64,000 nucleotides of DNA from an uncultured Granulosicoccus sp. GTDB taxonomy: Bacteria > Pseudomonadota > Gammaproteobacteria > Granulosicoccales > Granulosicoccaceae. Made by a program: the position numbers and the translations under genes. The stretch covers positions 1 through 64,000 of the forward strand of contig CANLXI010000011.1 of assembly GCA_947495035.1 (NCBI GenBank). Direction: 5' to 3'. How positions within the stretch are numbered: position 1 is the stretch's first letter; every line of letters begins with the position of its first letter. This document shows, piece by piece, positions 44,096 to 51,925 of the stretch. A model generated the notes under the pieces. The model was not told the DNA's origin. It ran no database searches and saw nothing but the letters and a program-made list of their open reading frames with translations.

Positions 44096-44676
44096 TGACA
44101 ATGCGATCGGGAAAACTGCTACTCGCTCTGTGCCTTGGCCTGATCTCCCTGCTTGCCATTGCCTGGTTCGATCGAATGACGGCTCATCGGACAGAGACAC
44201 TTCGTCTGGCGCGCTCCGAACTACAGACGCTGCAGCTGCAGATGAATCTGTTGCAGACGCCAGACATGGGGCTGACGCTGGCCCATCTTGAAGAGGATCT
44301 GGATGCGCTCAGAATTCGGCTGGTGGAATTACTGACACAGCACCCCAGGCCTGAGGGCGTGCTTGCCGTCGAGTTTGAACAGAGCATCCTGCCACGCGCG
44401 CTGCAGGACGCGGGTGCGGAGACGGTCAGGGTATTGCGGCTGGAGCTGGAGATGGTGGTGCAGCACGCCGTCGCCTTTCTGGAGATGTTGGCACGAGTCG
44501 ATGAAGCAGTGCCTGTCTGGCCACACGAAGTACAGGCCTGCATGATTCATCGGAAGACACCGGAAGGGCTGCAGCTTGCCTGCGTGCTCGATTTCTATCA
44601 TTGGCAGGCCAGTGAGCGGCAGGCATCGATGCCGATCAGTAGCGAGCTTGAGGCCATGGTGGAGAGAGCGCCATGA
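44095..44676 (+). CDS. PilO/GspM/MshJ-like periplasmic alignment protein
   Basis: 193 residues. One N-terminal membrane segment (LLLALCLGLISLLAIAWF) is followed by a helical coiled-coil region (RTETLRLARSELQTLQLQMN) and an alpha-beta domain with AVEFEQSILPRALQDAGAETV, the size and layout of PilO, GspM or MshJ. It would pair with the preceding protein. Its ATG overlaps the upstream TGA (TGATG) and its own stop overlaps the next gene by 4 nt. Confidence 0.72.
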   Translation: MTMRSGKLLLALCLGLISLLAIAWFDRMTAHRTETLRLARSELQTLQLQMNLLQTPDMGLTLAHLEEDLDALRIRLVELLTQHPRPEGVLAVEFEQSILPRALQDAGAETVRVLRLELEMVVQHAVAFLEMLARVDEAVPVWPHEVQACMIHRKTPEGLQLACVLDFYHWQASERQASMPISSELEAMVERAP

Positions 44677-45335
44677 CGATCCGGTGGGCGTACCCGGGGC
44701 GGGAAGCCGTGCTTGCGACATTACTGTGCTCTTTGTTCACACCTCTGTGCACCATGGCTGATGCCAGTGAGGCGCTGCCTCGCCTGACGGAAGCGGGGCC
44801 CGGTGAAGCGTCGGTGCGCTCTGCCCTGGATGGTCGCCGCTTGTTCTTCACCGCCGAGCAACGACTTGCTGCAAGAGGGGCACCTGAGCTGAACCCGCAG
44901 ACTTCTGCGAACGCTGCGAACGATGCGAACGATGCGAACGATGCGAACGATGCGAACGATGCGAACGATGCCAGCACTGCCAGCACTACCGAGTCGGCTA
45001 CGCAGGGCATGAGGCAAGGGGACACCGCTCTGCCGATGCAGGCCGCCGAGTCCAGGCGCTTCGCAGATCATTCGTCAGCGCCGGATGACACTGTCGGCCT
45101 GGTCTTCGATGCACTGGTGTCCGGCCCCAGAGGTACTCGACTCCTGGTCAATGGTCTTCCCTGTGAGCCTCTGTCATCTTCGTCAGGCAGCGCGGAAGAG
45201 ACCGGGATTCGATTGGATTGTCCATTCCTGAGCGGGTCCCGACCATCGCTGAGCCTGGTGCTGCTGGCGGATCGCTTGAGGGTCTTGGAGAACCGATCTC
45301 TACTGGGGGTGATCGATCCGGGTCAGGGTTTGTGA
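44673..45335 (+). CDS. MshK/PilP-like periplasmic protein with Asn-Asp-Ala repeat
   Basis: 220 residues. A hydrophobic signal (VLATLLCSLFTPLCTMADA) leads to a linker containing seven (Ala-Asn-Asp)-type repeats and a C-terminal beta-rich domain (LVFDALVSGPRGTRLLVNGLP ... LLADRLRVLENRSLLG) that resembles the secretin-contacting domain of PilP/MshK. Two cysteines may form a disulfide. It probably links the inner-membrane complex to the secretin. ATGA overlap before and GTGA overlap after. Confidence 0.7.
   Translation: MTIRWAYPGREAVLATLLCSLFTPLCTMADASEALPRLTEAGPGEASVRSALDGRRLFFTAEQRLAARGAPELNPQTSANAANDANDANDANDANDANDASTASTTESATQGMRQGDTALPMQAAESRRFADHSSAPDDTVGLVFDALVSGPRGTRLLVNGLPCEPLSSSSGSAEETGIRLDCPFLSGSRPSLSLVLLADRLRVLENRSLLGVIDPGQGL
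44907..44969 (+). repeat. 9-bp tandem repeat GCGAACGAT in the mshK-like gene
   Basis: Six perfect copies after one variant (GCGAACGCT), in frame and encoding Ala-Asn-Asp. The unit keeps frame when copy number changes, so the linker length is probably variable between strains. Confidence 0.92.
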
Positions 45336-46273
45336 GTGGTCGGAGCAGGCCGACCGGTGATGCGGTGAAGTTGCCTCGCCGGGACCGGGCAGCCGGGAAC
45401 CCCGGTTCTGTGACCTGGCGGGGCAGACAGTCCGGCTTCGCTATGCTGTTGATGTTCCTTGTATTGGCTTCAGGCGGTCTTGCTCTGCTCGGCTCTGTCC
45501 TGCCAGTGCAAAGGGGTGGGCAGACTGCGGAATCCGTGATGGGCAGTCAGTCCTTGCAGTCAGCGCGTCAGTCTCTGTTGGTCTATTCCACACTGTACCC
45601 CTATCTGTATGGACCACGAGGCGCAGGTCCCGCGCATCTGCCTTGCCCTGATAACGGTGGAACGGAGGGGCCGGATCCGCCGTGTGGGAATTCGACGGTC
45701 GCATCGGGAGCGCTGCCTCGGCATGTCAGCTTGCCAGGTCAGCGCTACCCCTTCACTGCGGATGTCTCGGCCGACTATCGCTATCGCGTTGCATCGGAGC
45801 TGATCAACAATCCGGTGAACAGAACAGTCAACGATGAAATACTGGAAGAACTCACCCTGTCCAACCCTTATCCGGTCTGGGTGGATTCGGGAGCTGCGCA
45901 TGAGCGGTCGGTGCGGGTTCCGTTATCCAGTCGAGCCATGATCCCGGGACTGAGGGCTGTGGTGAGGGCATGGCTTGTGGCGCGCCTGAAACGCAAGCAT
46001 GACGCCGAGTGCCTCGAACCGTCGGCGCTTGCACCGTCGTCATCGCAGGCCACGTCGCACTGGCTTGTCATGATTGCCGATGAGCCGTTGCATCCCCTTG
46101 ATGAACAGGCTGACTGTACCGGTGCCATCGCTACCGAGTCCCTGTTGCAGAATCTGCAGATAGAAGGTGTGCCGGCGCTGTCACACTGGTTCATTCGCAA
46201 TCGCTGGCATGAACGAGTGGCGTTCTCTGGTCAGGACTTCTCGCTGTCCGATCCGCAGGTGATCTTCAGATGA
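45332..46273 (+). CDS. PilX/MshP-like prepilin-type protein with LPCPD motif
   Basis: About 313 residues from GTG 45332, which overlaps the upstream TGA. A basic leader RGRQSG precedes FAMLLMFLVLASGGLALLG; Gly-Phe is a possible prepilin peptidase site, but position 5 is Leu rather than Glu, as in PilX/MshP-type proteins. After about 70 residues comes HLPCPDNGG with a second Cys (PPCGNS). The rest has a long helical part and a late Cys-bearing segment. Probably a minor pilin at the pilus tip. Confidence 0.7.
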   Translation: MSGRSRPTGDAVKLPRRDRAAGNPGSVTWRGRQSGFAMLLMFLVLASGGLALLGSVLPVQRGGQTAESVMGSQSLQSARQSLLVYSTLYPYLYGPRGAGPAHLPCPDNGGTEGPDPPCGNSTVASGALPRHVSLPGQRYPFTADVSADYRYRVASELINNPVNRTVNDEILEELTLSNPYPVWVDSGAAHERSVRVPLSSRAMIPGLRAVVRAWLVARLKRKHDAECLEPSALAPSSSQATSHWLVMIADEPLHPLDEQADCTGAIATESLLQNLQIEGVPALSHWFIRNRWHERVAFSGQDFSLSDPQVIFR

Positions 46274-46989
46274 TGGGCATGCCCGCCAGGATGCGCGGTG
46301 TCACGCTGGTGGAGATGGCCATCGTGCTGCTGATTCTGGGGGTATTGGCTAGAGCGGTAGTGGCTCCCTTGTCTGCCGTGCAGGCTCATCGGCAACACCG
46401 TGATGCCGTGTCGCAGCTGGAGACCATTCGCAATGCGATGTGGGCGCATGTCGTCAGCCGTGGCGTGTTGCCTTGCCCGATCATCATGGATGGGATGATG
46501 ACAACAGGCAGTCGTACAGCCTGCAATCACTACGCGGGGGGTGTCCCGGCGGCTGCATTGGGTCTGCCGGGGCCTGTTGATGGAGAAGGCGCATTGCTGG
46601 ATCCATGGAACAGGCCCTATCGGCTTGCAATCAGCAGACCGGGCGTTGATCGGCAGGACTCCGGAGAGCCGTTTGACTGGACCGTCGAAGGTGAGGCATC
46701 ACGCGTCGGTATACGCCAACTGACCGCGGATATCGTGGTCTGCAAGCAGTCCGTCTCCGGTCACTGTCCGAGCAAGAGTGTCAGAGCCGATGCCTTGAGC
46801 TTTGTCGTCTTCTCGCTGGGGGCCGATGATTCTTCCGCTGGCGAACAGGCCGAGAATCTGGATGCCGATCAGGTGTTCGTTGTGGAGGAGCACTCGGTCC
46901 GCGCCGAGGCTCCATTTGATGACCTGCTGCTGTGGGGCACGGCTGCCGAGACGATCTACTGGATGCTGCGGGCGGGCTGGCTGCCCTGA
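46270..46989 (+). CDS. Type IV prepilin-like protein (pseudopilin) with LPCP motif
   Basis: 239 residues. The class III signal MRGVTLVEMAIVLLILGVL has the Gly-Val cleavage site and Glu at mature position 5. Behind the helix, GVLPCPIIMDG, ACNHYAGGVPAAALGLPGP and DPWNRPYRLAIS form the globular domain of a minor-pilin family. ATG 46270 overlaps the preceding stop (ATGA). It is the last gene of the coupled series. Cleavage would need a prepilin peptidase encoded elsewhere. Confidence 0.85.
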   Translation: MMGMPARMRGVTLVEMAIVLLILGVLARAVVAPLSAVQAHRQHRDAVSQLETIRNAMWAHVVSRGVLPCPIIMDGMMTTGSRTACNHYAGGVPAAALGLPGPVDGEGALLDPWNRPYRLAISRPGVDRQDSGEPFDWTVEGEASRVGIRQLTADIVVCKQSVSGHCPSKSVRADALSFVVFSLGADDSSAGEQAENLDADQVFVVEEHSVRAEAPFDDLLLWGTAAETIYWMLRAGWLP

Positions 46990-47032
46990 CCCGGTACATG
47001 TTCCTCGACCGTTATACATCGGGTGGGTAGCG

Positions 47033-48628
47033 TCAGAATCCGTAAGCCCCGCCATCCTTGCGAGGATCCGATCCGCCGGCATAGCCACCACCGGGCAGGC
47101 GATGAATCAGCTGAGCCCCGCCAAAGCCGAAAGCCAGGTCGCCTTCCATCGCATCAACCTCGTGTCCCATGCCGCGCAATGCTTCGAGCAAGGCGGGTGC
47201 AAAACCAGGTTCACAAGCAACGCCGAGCCCTTCCGTGACTCGCCATCGCGGCGCATCGGCCGCTGTTTGCACATCTTGCCCCCATAATTGCGTCCTCAAG
47301 ACCATCTGTACATGCCCTTGTGCCTGCATCATGCCTCCCATCACGCCAAATGACATCAGTGGTTGACCTTGGGCAGTCAGAAAGCCTGGAATTATCGTAT
47401 GAAATGGTCGTTTTCGTGGTCCGACCTCATTGGGGTGTCCTTTGTCGAGGGTGAAGCCGCAGCCGCGGTTCTGCAGGTGGATGCCGGTATCGGGGACGGC
47501 GACACCGGATCCGAAACCGTCGAAGTTGGACTGGATGAAGGACACCATCATGCCATTGCTGTCGGCAGCGGACAGGCAGACCGTGCCGCCCTGGCGAGGG
47601 GAGCCGCTCTGAAAGTCCTGCGCCCTTAGCGGATCGATCAGCCGGGCACGCTCGGCCAGATAAGCCGGGTCAAGCAGGTGCTTCGCCGAGACATCCTGCA
47701 TGTATGCCGGATCGGCCACATAGGCAGCTGAATCGCGAAAGGCCAGTTTCATGGCTTCCCACATCAGGTGCAGCGATTGCACATCATTGGGACCATGGTC
47801 GCGAATGTCGGTATGGGCCAGCATGCCCAGTGCCATGCAGGCTGCGATACCCTGGCCGTTGGGAGGAATCTCGTGCAACTCGACGTCATCGAATGCCTGA
47901 GAAACAGTACCGCACCAGTCCGGTTGATTCTCTGCCAGATCCGTCTCGTACAGGGTCGAACCATTGGCCCGGGCCGCAGCGGCAATCTGTTCGGCCAGGC
48001 GGCCCCGGTAGAAGGACTCACCGCGGGTTTCAGCGATGTCCCTGAGTGTTTGCGCCGCATACGGGTTGATAAAGCGCTCCCCGGCCAGTGGTGCATGACC
48101 ACCAGGCATGAACAGATCGGCAAAACCCGGCTGGTTCCTGAGAATGTCGCTGCCCACGCCCCAGGCCTTGCCGATGATGGGGGACACCACGAAGCCCTGC
48201 TCGGCATAGTGAATCGCCGGTTCGAAGAGAGTCTCGAAAGGCAGTTTGCCGAACCGTCGATGCAACTCTACCCAGGCGCCAACCGCTCCCGGTACCGTGA
48301 CCGTATCCCAGCCACGCTCGGGAATGCCGCCGGATCGGGCAAAGCGTTCCGGTGTCCAGGCAGCCGGCGAACGCCCCGAGGCATTCAGGCCATGCAGAGC
48401 CTTGCCATCCCAGAGAATGGCAAAACCATCCGAGCCCAGACCGCAGCCGGTGGGCTCTACCTGCGTCAGTGTGATGGCAGCCGCCAGCACGGCGTCCACC
48501 GCGTTGCCCCCCTTATGAAGCATGGCGACGCCGGCCTGCCCGGCCAGCGGTTGGGAGGCGACCACCATGTTGTCGGCCAGAACCGCTGAACGGTGGGAAG
48601 AGTAGGCTGTGGGATAGGGAAATTGCAT
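47033..48628 (-). CDS. Gamma-glutamyltransferase family (Ntn hydrolase) protein, no signal peptide
   Basis: 531 residues from ATG 48628. The catalytic Thr349 lies in RQGGTVCLSAADSNG, where autocleavage makes large and small subunits. FGVMGGMMQAQGH and DAPRWRV are family motifs, and the C-terminal GGSDPRKDGGAYGF is typical. The start has no signal peptide, so the enzyme would be cytoplasmic, unlike periplasmic Ggt. It may act on glutathione or gamma-glutamyl amides. It is convergent with the pilin gene, 44 bp away. Confidence 0.88.
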   Translation of the reverse strand: MQFPYPTAYSSHRSAVLADNMVVASQPLAGQAGVAMLHKGGNAVDAVLAAAITLTQVEPTGCGLGSDGFAILWDGKALHGLNASGRSPAAWTPERFARSGGIPERGWDTVTVPGAVGAWVELHRRFGKLPFETLFEPAIHYAEQGFVVSPIIGKAWGVGSDILRNQPGFADLFMPGGHAPLAGERFINPYAAQTLRDIAETRGESFYRGRLAEQIAAAARANGSTLYETDLAENQPDWCGTVSQAFDDVELHEIPPNGQGIAACMALGMLAHTDIRDHGPNDVQSLHLMWEAMKLAFRDSAAYVADPAYMQDVSAKHLLDPAYLAERARLIDPLRAQDFQSGSPRQGGTVCLSAADSNGMMVSFIQSNFDGFGSGVAVPDTGIHLQNRGCGFTLDKGHPNEVGPRKRPFHTIIPGFLTAQGQPLMSFGVMGGMMQAQGHVQMVLRTQLWGQDVQTAADAPRWRVTEGLGVACEPGFAPALLEALRGMGHEVDAMEGDLAFGFGGAQLIHRLPGGGYAGGSDPRKDGGAYGF

Positions 48629-48926
48629 GGTATTCGGATGGCCGGGTGTAAGGCGTGGTTTCCTGTTCCGCAGCTCTGCGGACACATGACTGGTTGTTCT
48701 GCAGTATTGCAAGCAGCTGATGCTGCCAGATTACCTCAATGACGAGATGGGGTAATCAAACCGCCGGGGAATGTGCGCTCGATATCACGGCCACTTGTCA
48801 GGCTGTCGCGATGAACCTGTGTCGCTGGGTGGCGTGTCTTGCGAGCCACTGTATTCGCCTTGCGCACTCGTGGAATCTGGTGCAGATTGTTCCTGAGTGC
48901 CATTGACCAGAAGGTGACGGGCTGCA

Positions 48927-49343
48927 ATGCAGATGAAATTCGACGATGCCGCGGTTGAACGTGCCTATCTGGCAATGCCTGCGCCGTTTCAGGAGCCGGC
49001 ACTCGCGCTGCGTGAACTGATTCTGCTGACTGCCCGGCAGCTGCACGCAACAGGGGGTGTGGGAGAAACACTGAAGTGGGGCCAGCCGAGCTACCTGCCA
49101 TTGAAGGCCGGCGTGGGCACGACGGTCAGAGTGGCTGTGCATGACGAACAGCAGCTGGGCTTGTATGTCAATTGCAATACGACGCTGGTTGAGACCTTTC
49201 GTACCGTGTTCGCGGATGATCTTCAGTATTCGAAGAACCGGGCCGTGCTCTTCGCTATCGTCAGGCCGTTGCCGACAGAGGCGATTGCCCAGTGCGTGCG
49301 CATGACCTTGTATTATCATCTCGACCGACGATCATCCGCATGA
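48927..49343 (+). CDS. DUF1801 domain-containing protein
   Basis: 138 residues. The core ALRELILLTARQLHATGGVGETLKWGQPSY is the DUF1801/YdhG-like signature, followed by VRVAVHDEQQLGLYVNC. It is a soluble protein; relatives have structures but no firm function. A tandem array starts 20 bp after its stop. Confidence 0.75.
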   Translation: MQMKFDDAAVERAYLAMPAPFQEPALALRELILLTARQLHATGGVGETLKWGQPSYLPLKAGVGTTVRVAVHDEQQLGLYVNCNTTLVETFRTVFADDLQYSKNRAVLFAIVRPLPTEAIAQCVRMTLYYHLDRRSSA

Positions 49344-49362
49344 CAGGGTGTGTGATGTAGTT

Positions 49363-49560
49363 GTGATGCGGATGTGATGCGGATGTGATGCGGATGTGAT
49401 GCGGATGTGATGCGGATGTGATGCGCGAGTGATGTGTGAGTGATGTGTGAGTGATGCGCGAGTGATGTGTGAGTGATTCGCGAGTGATTCGCGAGTGATT
49501 CGAGTGCGCTTCGAGTGCGCTTCGAGTGCGCTTCGAGTGCGCTTCGAGTGCGATGCGCAC
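49363..49560. repeat. 11-bp tandem array with three successive sub-families
   Basis: Eighteen head-to-tail units of exactly 11 bp. The first block is GTGATGCGGAT (about five perfect), the middle block is of GTGAGTGATGT/GCGAGTGATTC type (about eight), and the last block is GAGTGCGCTTC (four, then one variant). Unit length never changes although the sequence drifts. The array fills the convergent junction between the DUF1801 gene and the NicX-like gene; nothing else is seen from 49344 to 49632. Confidence 0.93.
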
Positions 49561-49632
49561 TGGATACCTGCGCTGGACACGCGCGCATGAGCCTTTCCTG
49601 CTCCCATGAGCCCGTTCCAGATCCGCAACCGT

Positions 49633-50736
49633 TCAGGCCTCTTCCAGCCTTTCCATGCCGACATTCCTGTGTGGATTGCGGTACAGCTCCAGCAGTTGCG
49701 GGTGGTCCTCGAGTACCGGTTCGATACCCGGCAGTCTTTCGGGTTGCAGCCAGCCCTTGTCCCAGATGGGCACGTCGTCGATCCGGATGGTCGGGTCGAG
49801 GATGTTCCAGGAGATTTCCCCCGGCGCATAGTTGCCGCAGGTGTGGAAATGCAGGATTCTCGGGTTGCCGAAGGCGGTGCCGGACCAGCGCAGGATGTCG
49901 GATTCTGCCTTCGACGGGAAATGGCAGCCCGGGTGGATACCGGCATGCCAGGAATGCACATAGTCGGGATCGATGTCATACAGCTGACTGACGTGGGCGT
50001 AATGTCCTCTCACGCGTTTCACTTCGCTATCGGGGCCGGTGAAATCGAGAATGCGGTTGTTTTCGATATGCGCAAAGACCGTATCGTGCAATGGCAGGTG
50101 GTAGGGCTGGTAGAACTGCGAGCCAGTACCGACCAGGAATCGATCCAGCACAATCTTTCCGTGAAAGCCTTCGGCCGGTATCGGTCGAGGCACGAGCATG
50201 GGAAAGCGCTTGATCCGCACGTCGCCGGCGCTGCAGGAGGGCCATTGCGGATAGCCCTCGTAGTCAGTACCGAGAGGGCAGCTGACGCGGATGTGCTGGG
50301 CGGCGAGCAGGGCGTTCTCGATGACTTCCTTGATGGCGCACATGCCGCGATAACAGGCAGTGCCGAATGCGGAATTGAGCGATTCCAGATCGAGGGTATA
50401 GCACATCGTGGACGAAGGCATGTCCTTGTCGGCACTGAAACGTATCTGATCGCCCACGCGTGAAAAGAACACGATGTGGTCGAAGCCGCGCAGCAGATCC
50501 AGCAGCAATTCTCTGTCCTCGGCGGTCGCCAGAAAGCATTCCGACTGCGTCTGGTAGACCCGCATGCCGATGAATCGACCAGCGGCGGCAGTCACCTTCG
50601 GCGCTGCATCATCATAGAAGCCGCTACCTTCCGGCTCGCTGACGATGAGCAGTCTCTGACCGGGCTCGCCTCTGACACAATCGCGCAGCAGTGTCATGGC
50701 ACCCGAAAATCGCGCTCCTTCGCCGCCCGACATCAT
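49633..50736 (-). CDS. NicX / M29 aminopeptidase-like metal-dependent protein, tentative
   Basis: 367 residues from ATG 50736 (50733 is also possible). The N-terminal half LLRDCVRGEPGQRLLIV ... and the C-terminal half with SWHAGIHPGCHF, LHFHTCGNYAPGE and WNILDPTIRIDDV resemble, in arrangement, 2,5-dihydroxypyridine dioxygenase NicX and thermophilic M29 aminopeptidases. Conserved His and Glu residues could bind a metal. The ATG overlaps the upstream stop (ATGA). It is the last gene of a catabolic operon, so it probably acts on an amino-acid-derived or ring compound. Family call is uncertain. Confidence 0.5.
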   Translation of the reverse strand: MMSGGEGARFSGAMTLLRDCVRGEPGQRLLIVSEPEGSGFYDDAAPKVTAAAGRFIGMRVYQTQSECFLATAEDRELLLDLLRGFDHIVFFSRVGDQIRFSADKDMPSSTMCYTLDLESLNSAFGTACYRGMCAIKEVIENALLAAQHIRVSCPLGTDYEGYPQWPSCSAGDVRIKRFPMLVPRPIPAEGFHGKIVLDRFLVGTGSQFYQPYHLPLHDTVFAHIENNRILDFTGPDSEVKRVRGHYAHVSQLYDIDPDYVHSWHAGIHPGCHFPSKAESDILRWSGTAFGNPRILHFHTCGNYAPGEISWNILDPTIRIDDVPIWDKGWLQPERLPGIEPVLEDHPQLLELYRNPHRNVGMERLEEA

Positions 50737-51305
50737 GAGTAGTAGCCGACGATATCGCCATCGGTGCTGACACCGAGTCCGTTGAGCAGACGGTTGACGT
50801 AGTTGAAATAGCCGATGATCTGGTTGGCTTCCAGAATCTCGCCGTCGGTAAGCCCATAGTTCTGCAGCTGTTGCACATCTTCCTGCACCATTTCCCCGGG
50901 GCTGAGGGTCAGCTTGCGGGCATACTGCATCAGACACAGTTGTGCGCCTTCGAAGGCCGCTTCGGGCTGATCGGCCTGCAGCGCCTTTTCGATCGCATTC
51001 GCGCGTTCGTCATCGGCAATCAGATGACGGGCATTGGCCCAGTGATTTGCCAGTGAATAGGGACAGTCATTGAGTATCGAGACATAGGAAGAGAGGGTTT
51101 CCTGCAACCAGGTGGGAAGGGTGTTGGACTCATCGTGCAAGGCCGCCCGATAGAGCGTGACATGTCCGCGCATGGTGCTCGGTCGCAGGGAGTGAACACG
51201 CATGACGTTGTCCACCGTGCCATGCGGTGTGCGCGCCAATTGGAGTGTTTCCAGCAACTCGTCGTCAGCGTCCTCGTCGCTGATCATGTCTATCCATGCA
51301 CTCAT
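50733..51305 (-). CDS. AhpD/carboxymuconolactone decarboxylase-like protein with CPYS in place of CPYC
   Basis: 190 residues from ATG 51305. PTWLQETLSSYVSILNDCPYSLANHWANA matches the peroxidase-related group of the AhpD/CMD fold, in which a CPYC pair and His form the active site. Here Cys81 is present, the second position is Ser84, and His88 is kept. A one-cysteine site would change or remove peroxidase chemistry. Its ATG overlaps the regulator's stop by 4 nt and its stop overlaps the next ATG. Confidence 0.8.
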   Translation of the reverse strand: MSAWIDMISDEDADDELLETLQLARTPHGTVDNVMRVHSLRPSTMRGHVTLYRAALHDESNTLPTWLQETLSSYVSILNDCPYSLANHWANARHLIADDERANAIEKALQADQPEAAFEGAQLCLMQYARKLTLSPGEMVQEDVQQLQNYGLTDGEILEANQIIGYFNYVNRLLNGLGVSTDGDIVGYYS

Positions 51306-51910
51306 TGTCGGCACTCCGCCTGGACTGAAAGAAAGATGAATTCATCACTGAGCAGTTCGTTGACGCCATGAGAGAGTTCAGCGTCGATACTGAGGCTGTC
51401 ACCCTCGTTCAGTGTCATGACCTGCCGGCCGTACTGGTAGTGCGCCGAGCCGCTCAACACATGCAGGAAGATCACGCCATGAGCGACATAGTGCGGTGGC
51501 GGAGCATCCTGCTTCTGCAGTGTGATCAGATGTGACTCGAACATCAGGTCGCGGCGCCGGTGAGAGGCCAGGTTGATGAAGTGATGAATGTGATCGCCGT
51601 GCAGTCGGGTCGATATCACGCCTTCGCCTCGTCGAGTCAGGGTGTAGTCGGCCAGTTCCACCGAGGTATTGCGAAACAGTGTCACCAGCGGCACATTCAG
51701 TGCCCGGGTCAGCGCTGTCATGGTGGCGATGGAGGGGGACACCTGTGCATTTTCGATCCGGCTGATCATGGCAGCGGAAATGCCGGAGATCTCGGCAAGC
51801 TGCCTGGCATTGAGCGCCTGATTCTCTCGCAGATTGCGCAGGGTTGCGCCGATTGCGGTATCGACGTCCCGATTCTCGGTGCCGTCATCGGGCGCTGCCA
51901 TCTTGTCCAT
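51302..51910 (-). CDS. XRE-family regulator with C-terminal cupin domain
   Basis: 202 residues. Helix-turn-helix at about 20-75 (LRNLRENQALNARQLAEISG ... MISRIENAQVSPSIATMTAL) and a cupin at about 130-195 (HYVAHGVIFLHVLSGSAHYQYGRQ, then EGDSLSIDAELSHGV). This PuuR/SutR-like layout senses a small metabolite. It lies inside the catabolic operon and probably controls that operon and the divergent transporter. It starts 15 bp after the oxygenase stop. Confidence 0.92.
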   Translation of the reverse strand: MDKMAAPDDGTENRDVDTAIGATLRNLRENQALNARQLAEISGISAAMISRIENAQVSPSIATMTALTRALNVPLVTLFRNTSVELADYTLTRRGEGVISTRLHGDHIHHFINLASHRRRDLMFESHLITLQKQDAPPPHYVAHGVIFLHVLSGSAHYQYGRQVMTLNEGDSLSIDAELSHGVNELLSDEFIFLSVQAECRQ

Positions 51911-51925
51911 GAACAGTGTGCTCCT

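Noticed and set aside
42752..44200. 482-codon minus-strand frame opposite the GspL-like gene
   Set aside because: The plus-strand gene is fixed by overlaps with both neighbours and has a membrane segment; the opposite frame is His/Gln/Arg-rich without motifs.
47768..48589. 273-codon plus-strand frame opposite the gamma-glutamyltransferase gene
   Set aside because: Antisense to a gene with an intact catalytic Thr region; codon composition is that of a shadow.
49606..50463. 285-codon plus-strand frame opposite the NicX-like gene
   Set aside because: No recognisable domain; the minus-strand gene is coupled to its neighbour by ATGA and carries His/Glu motifs.
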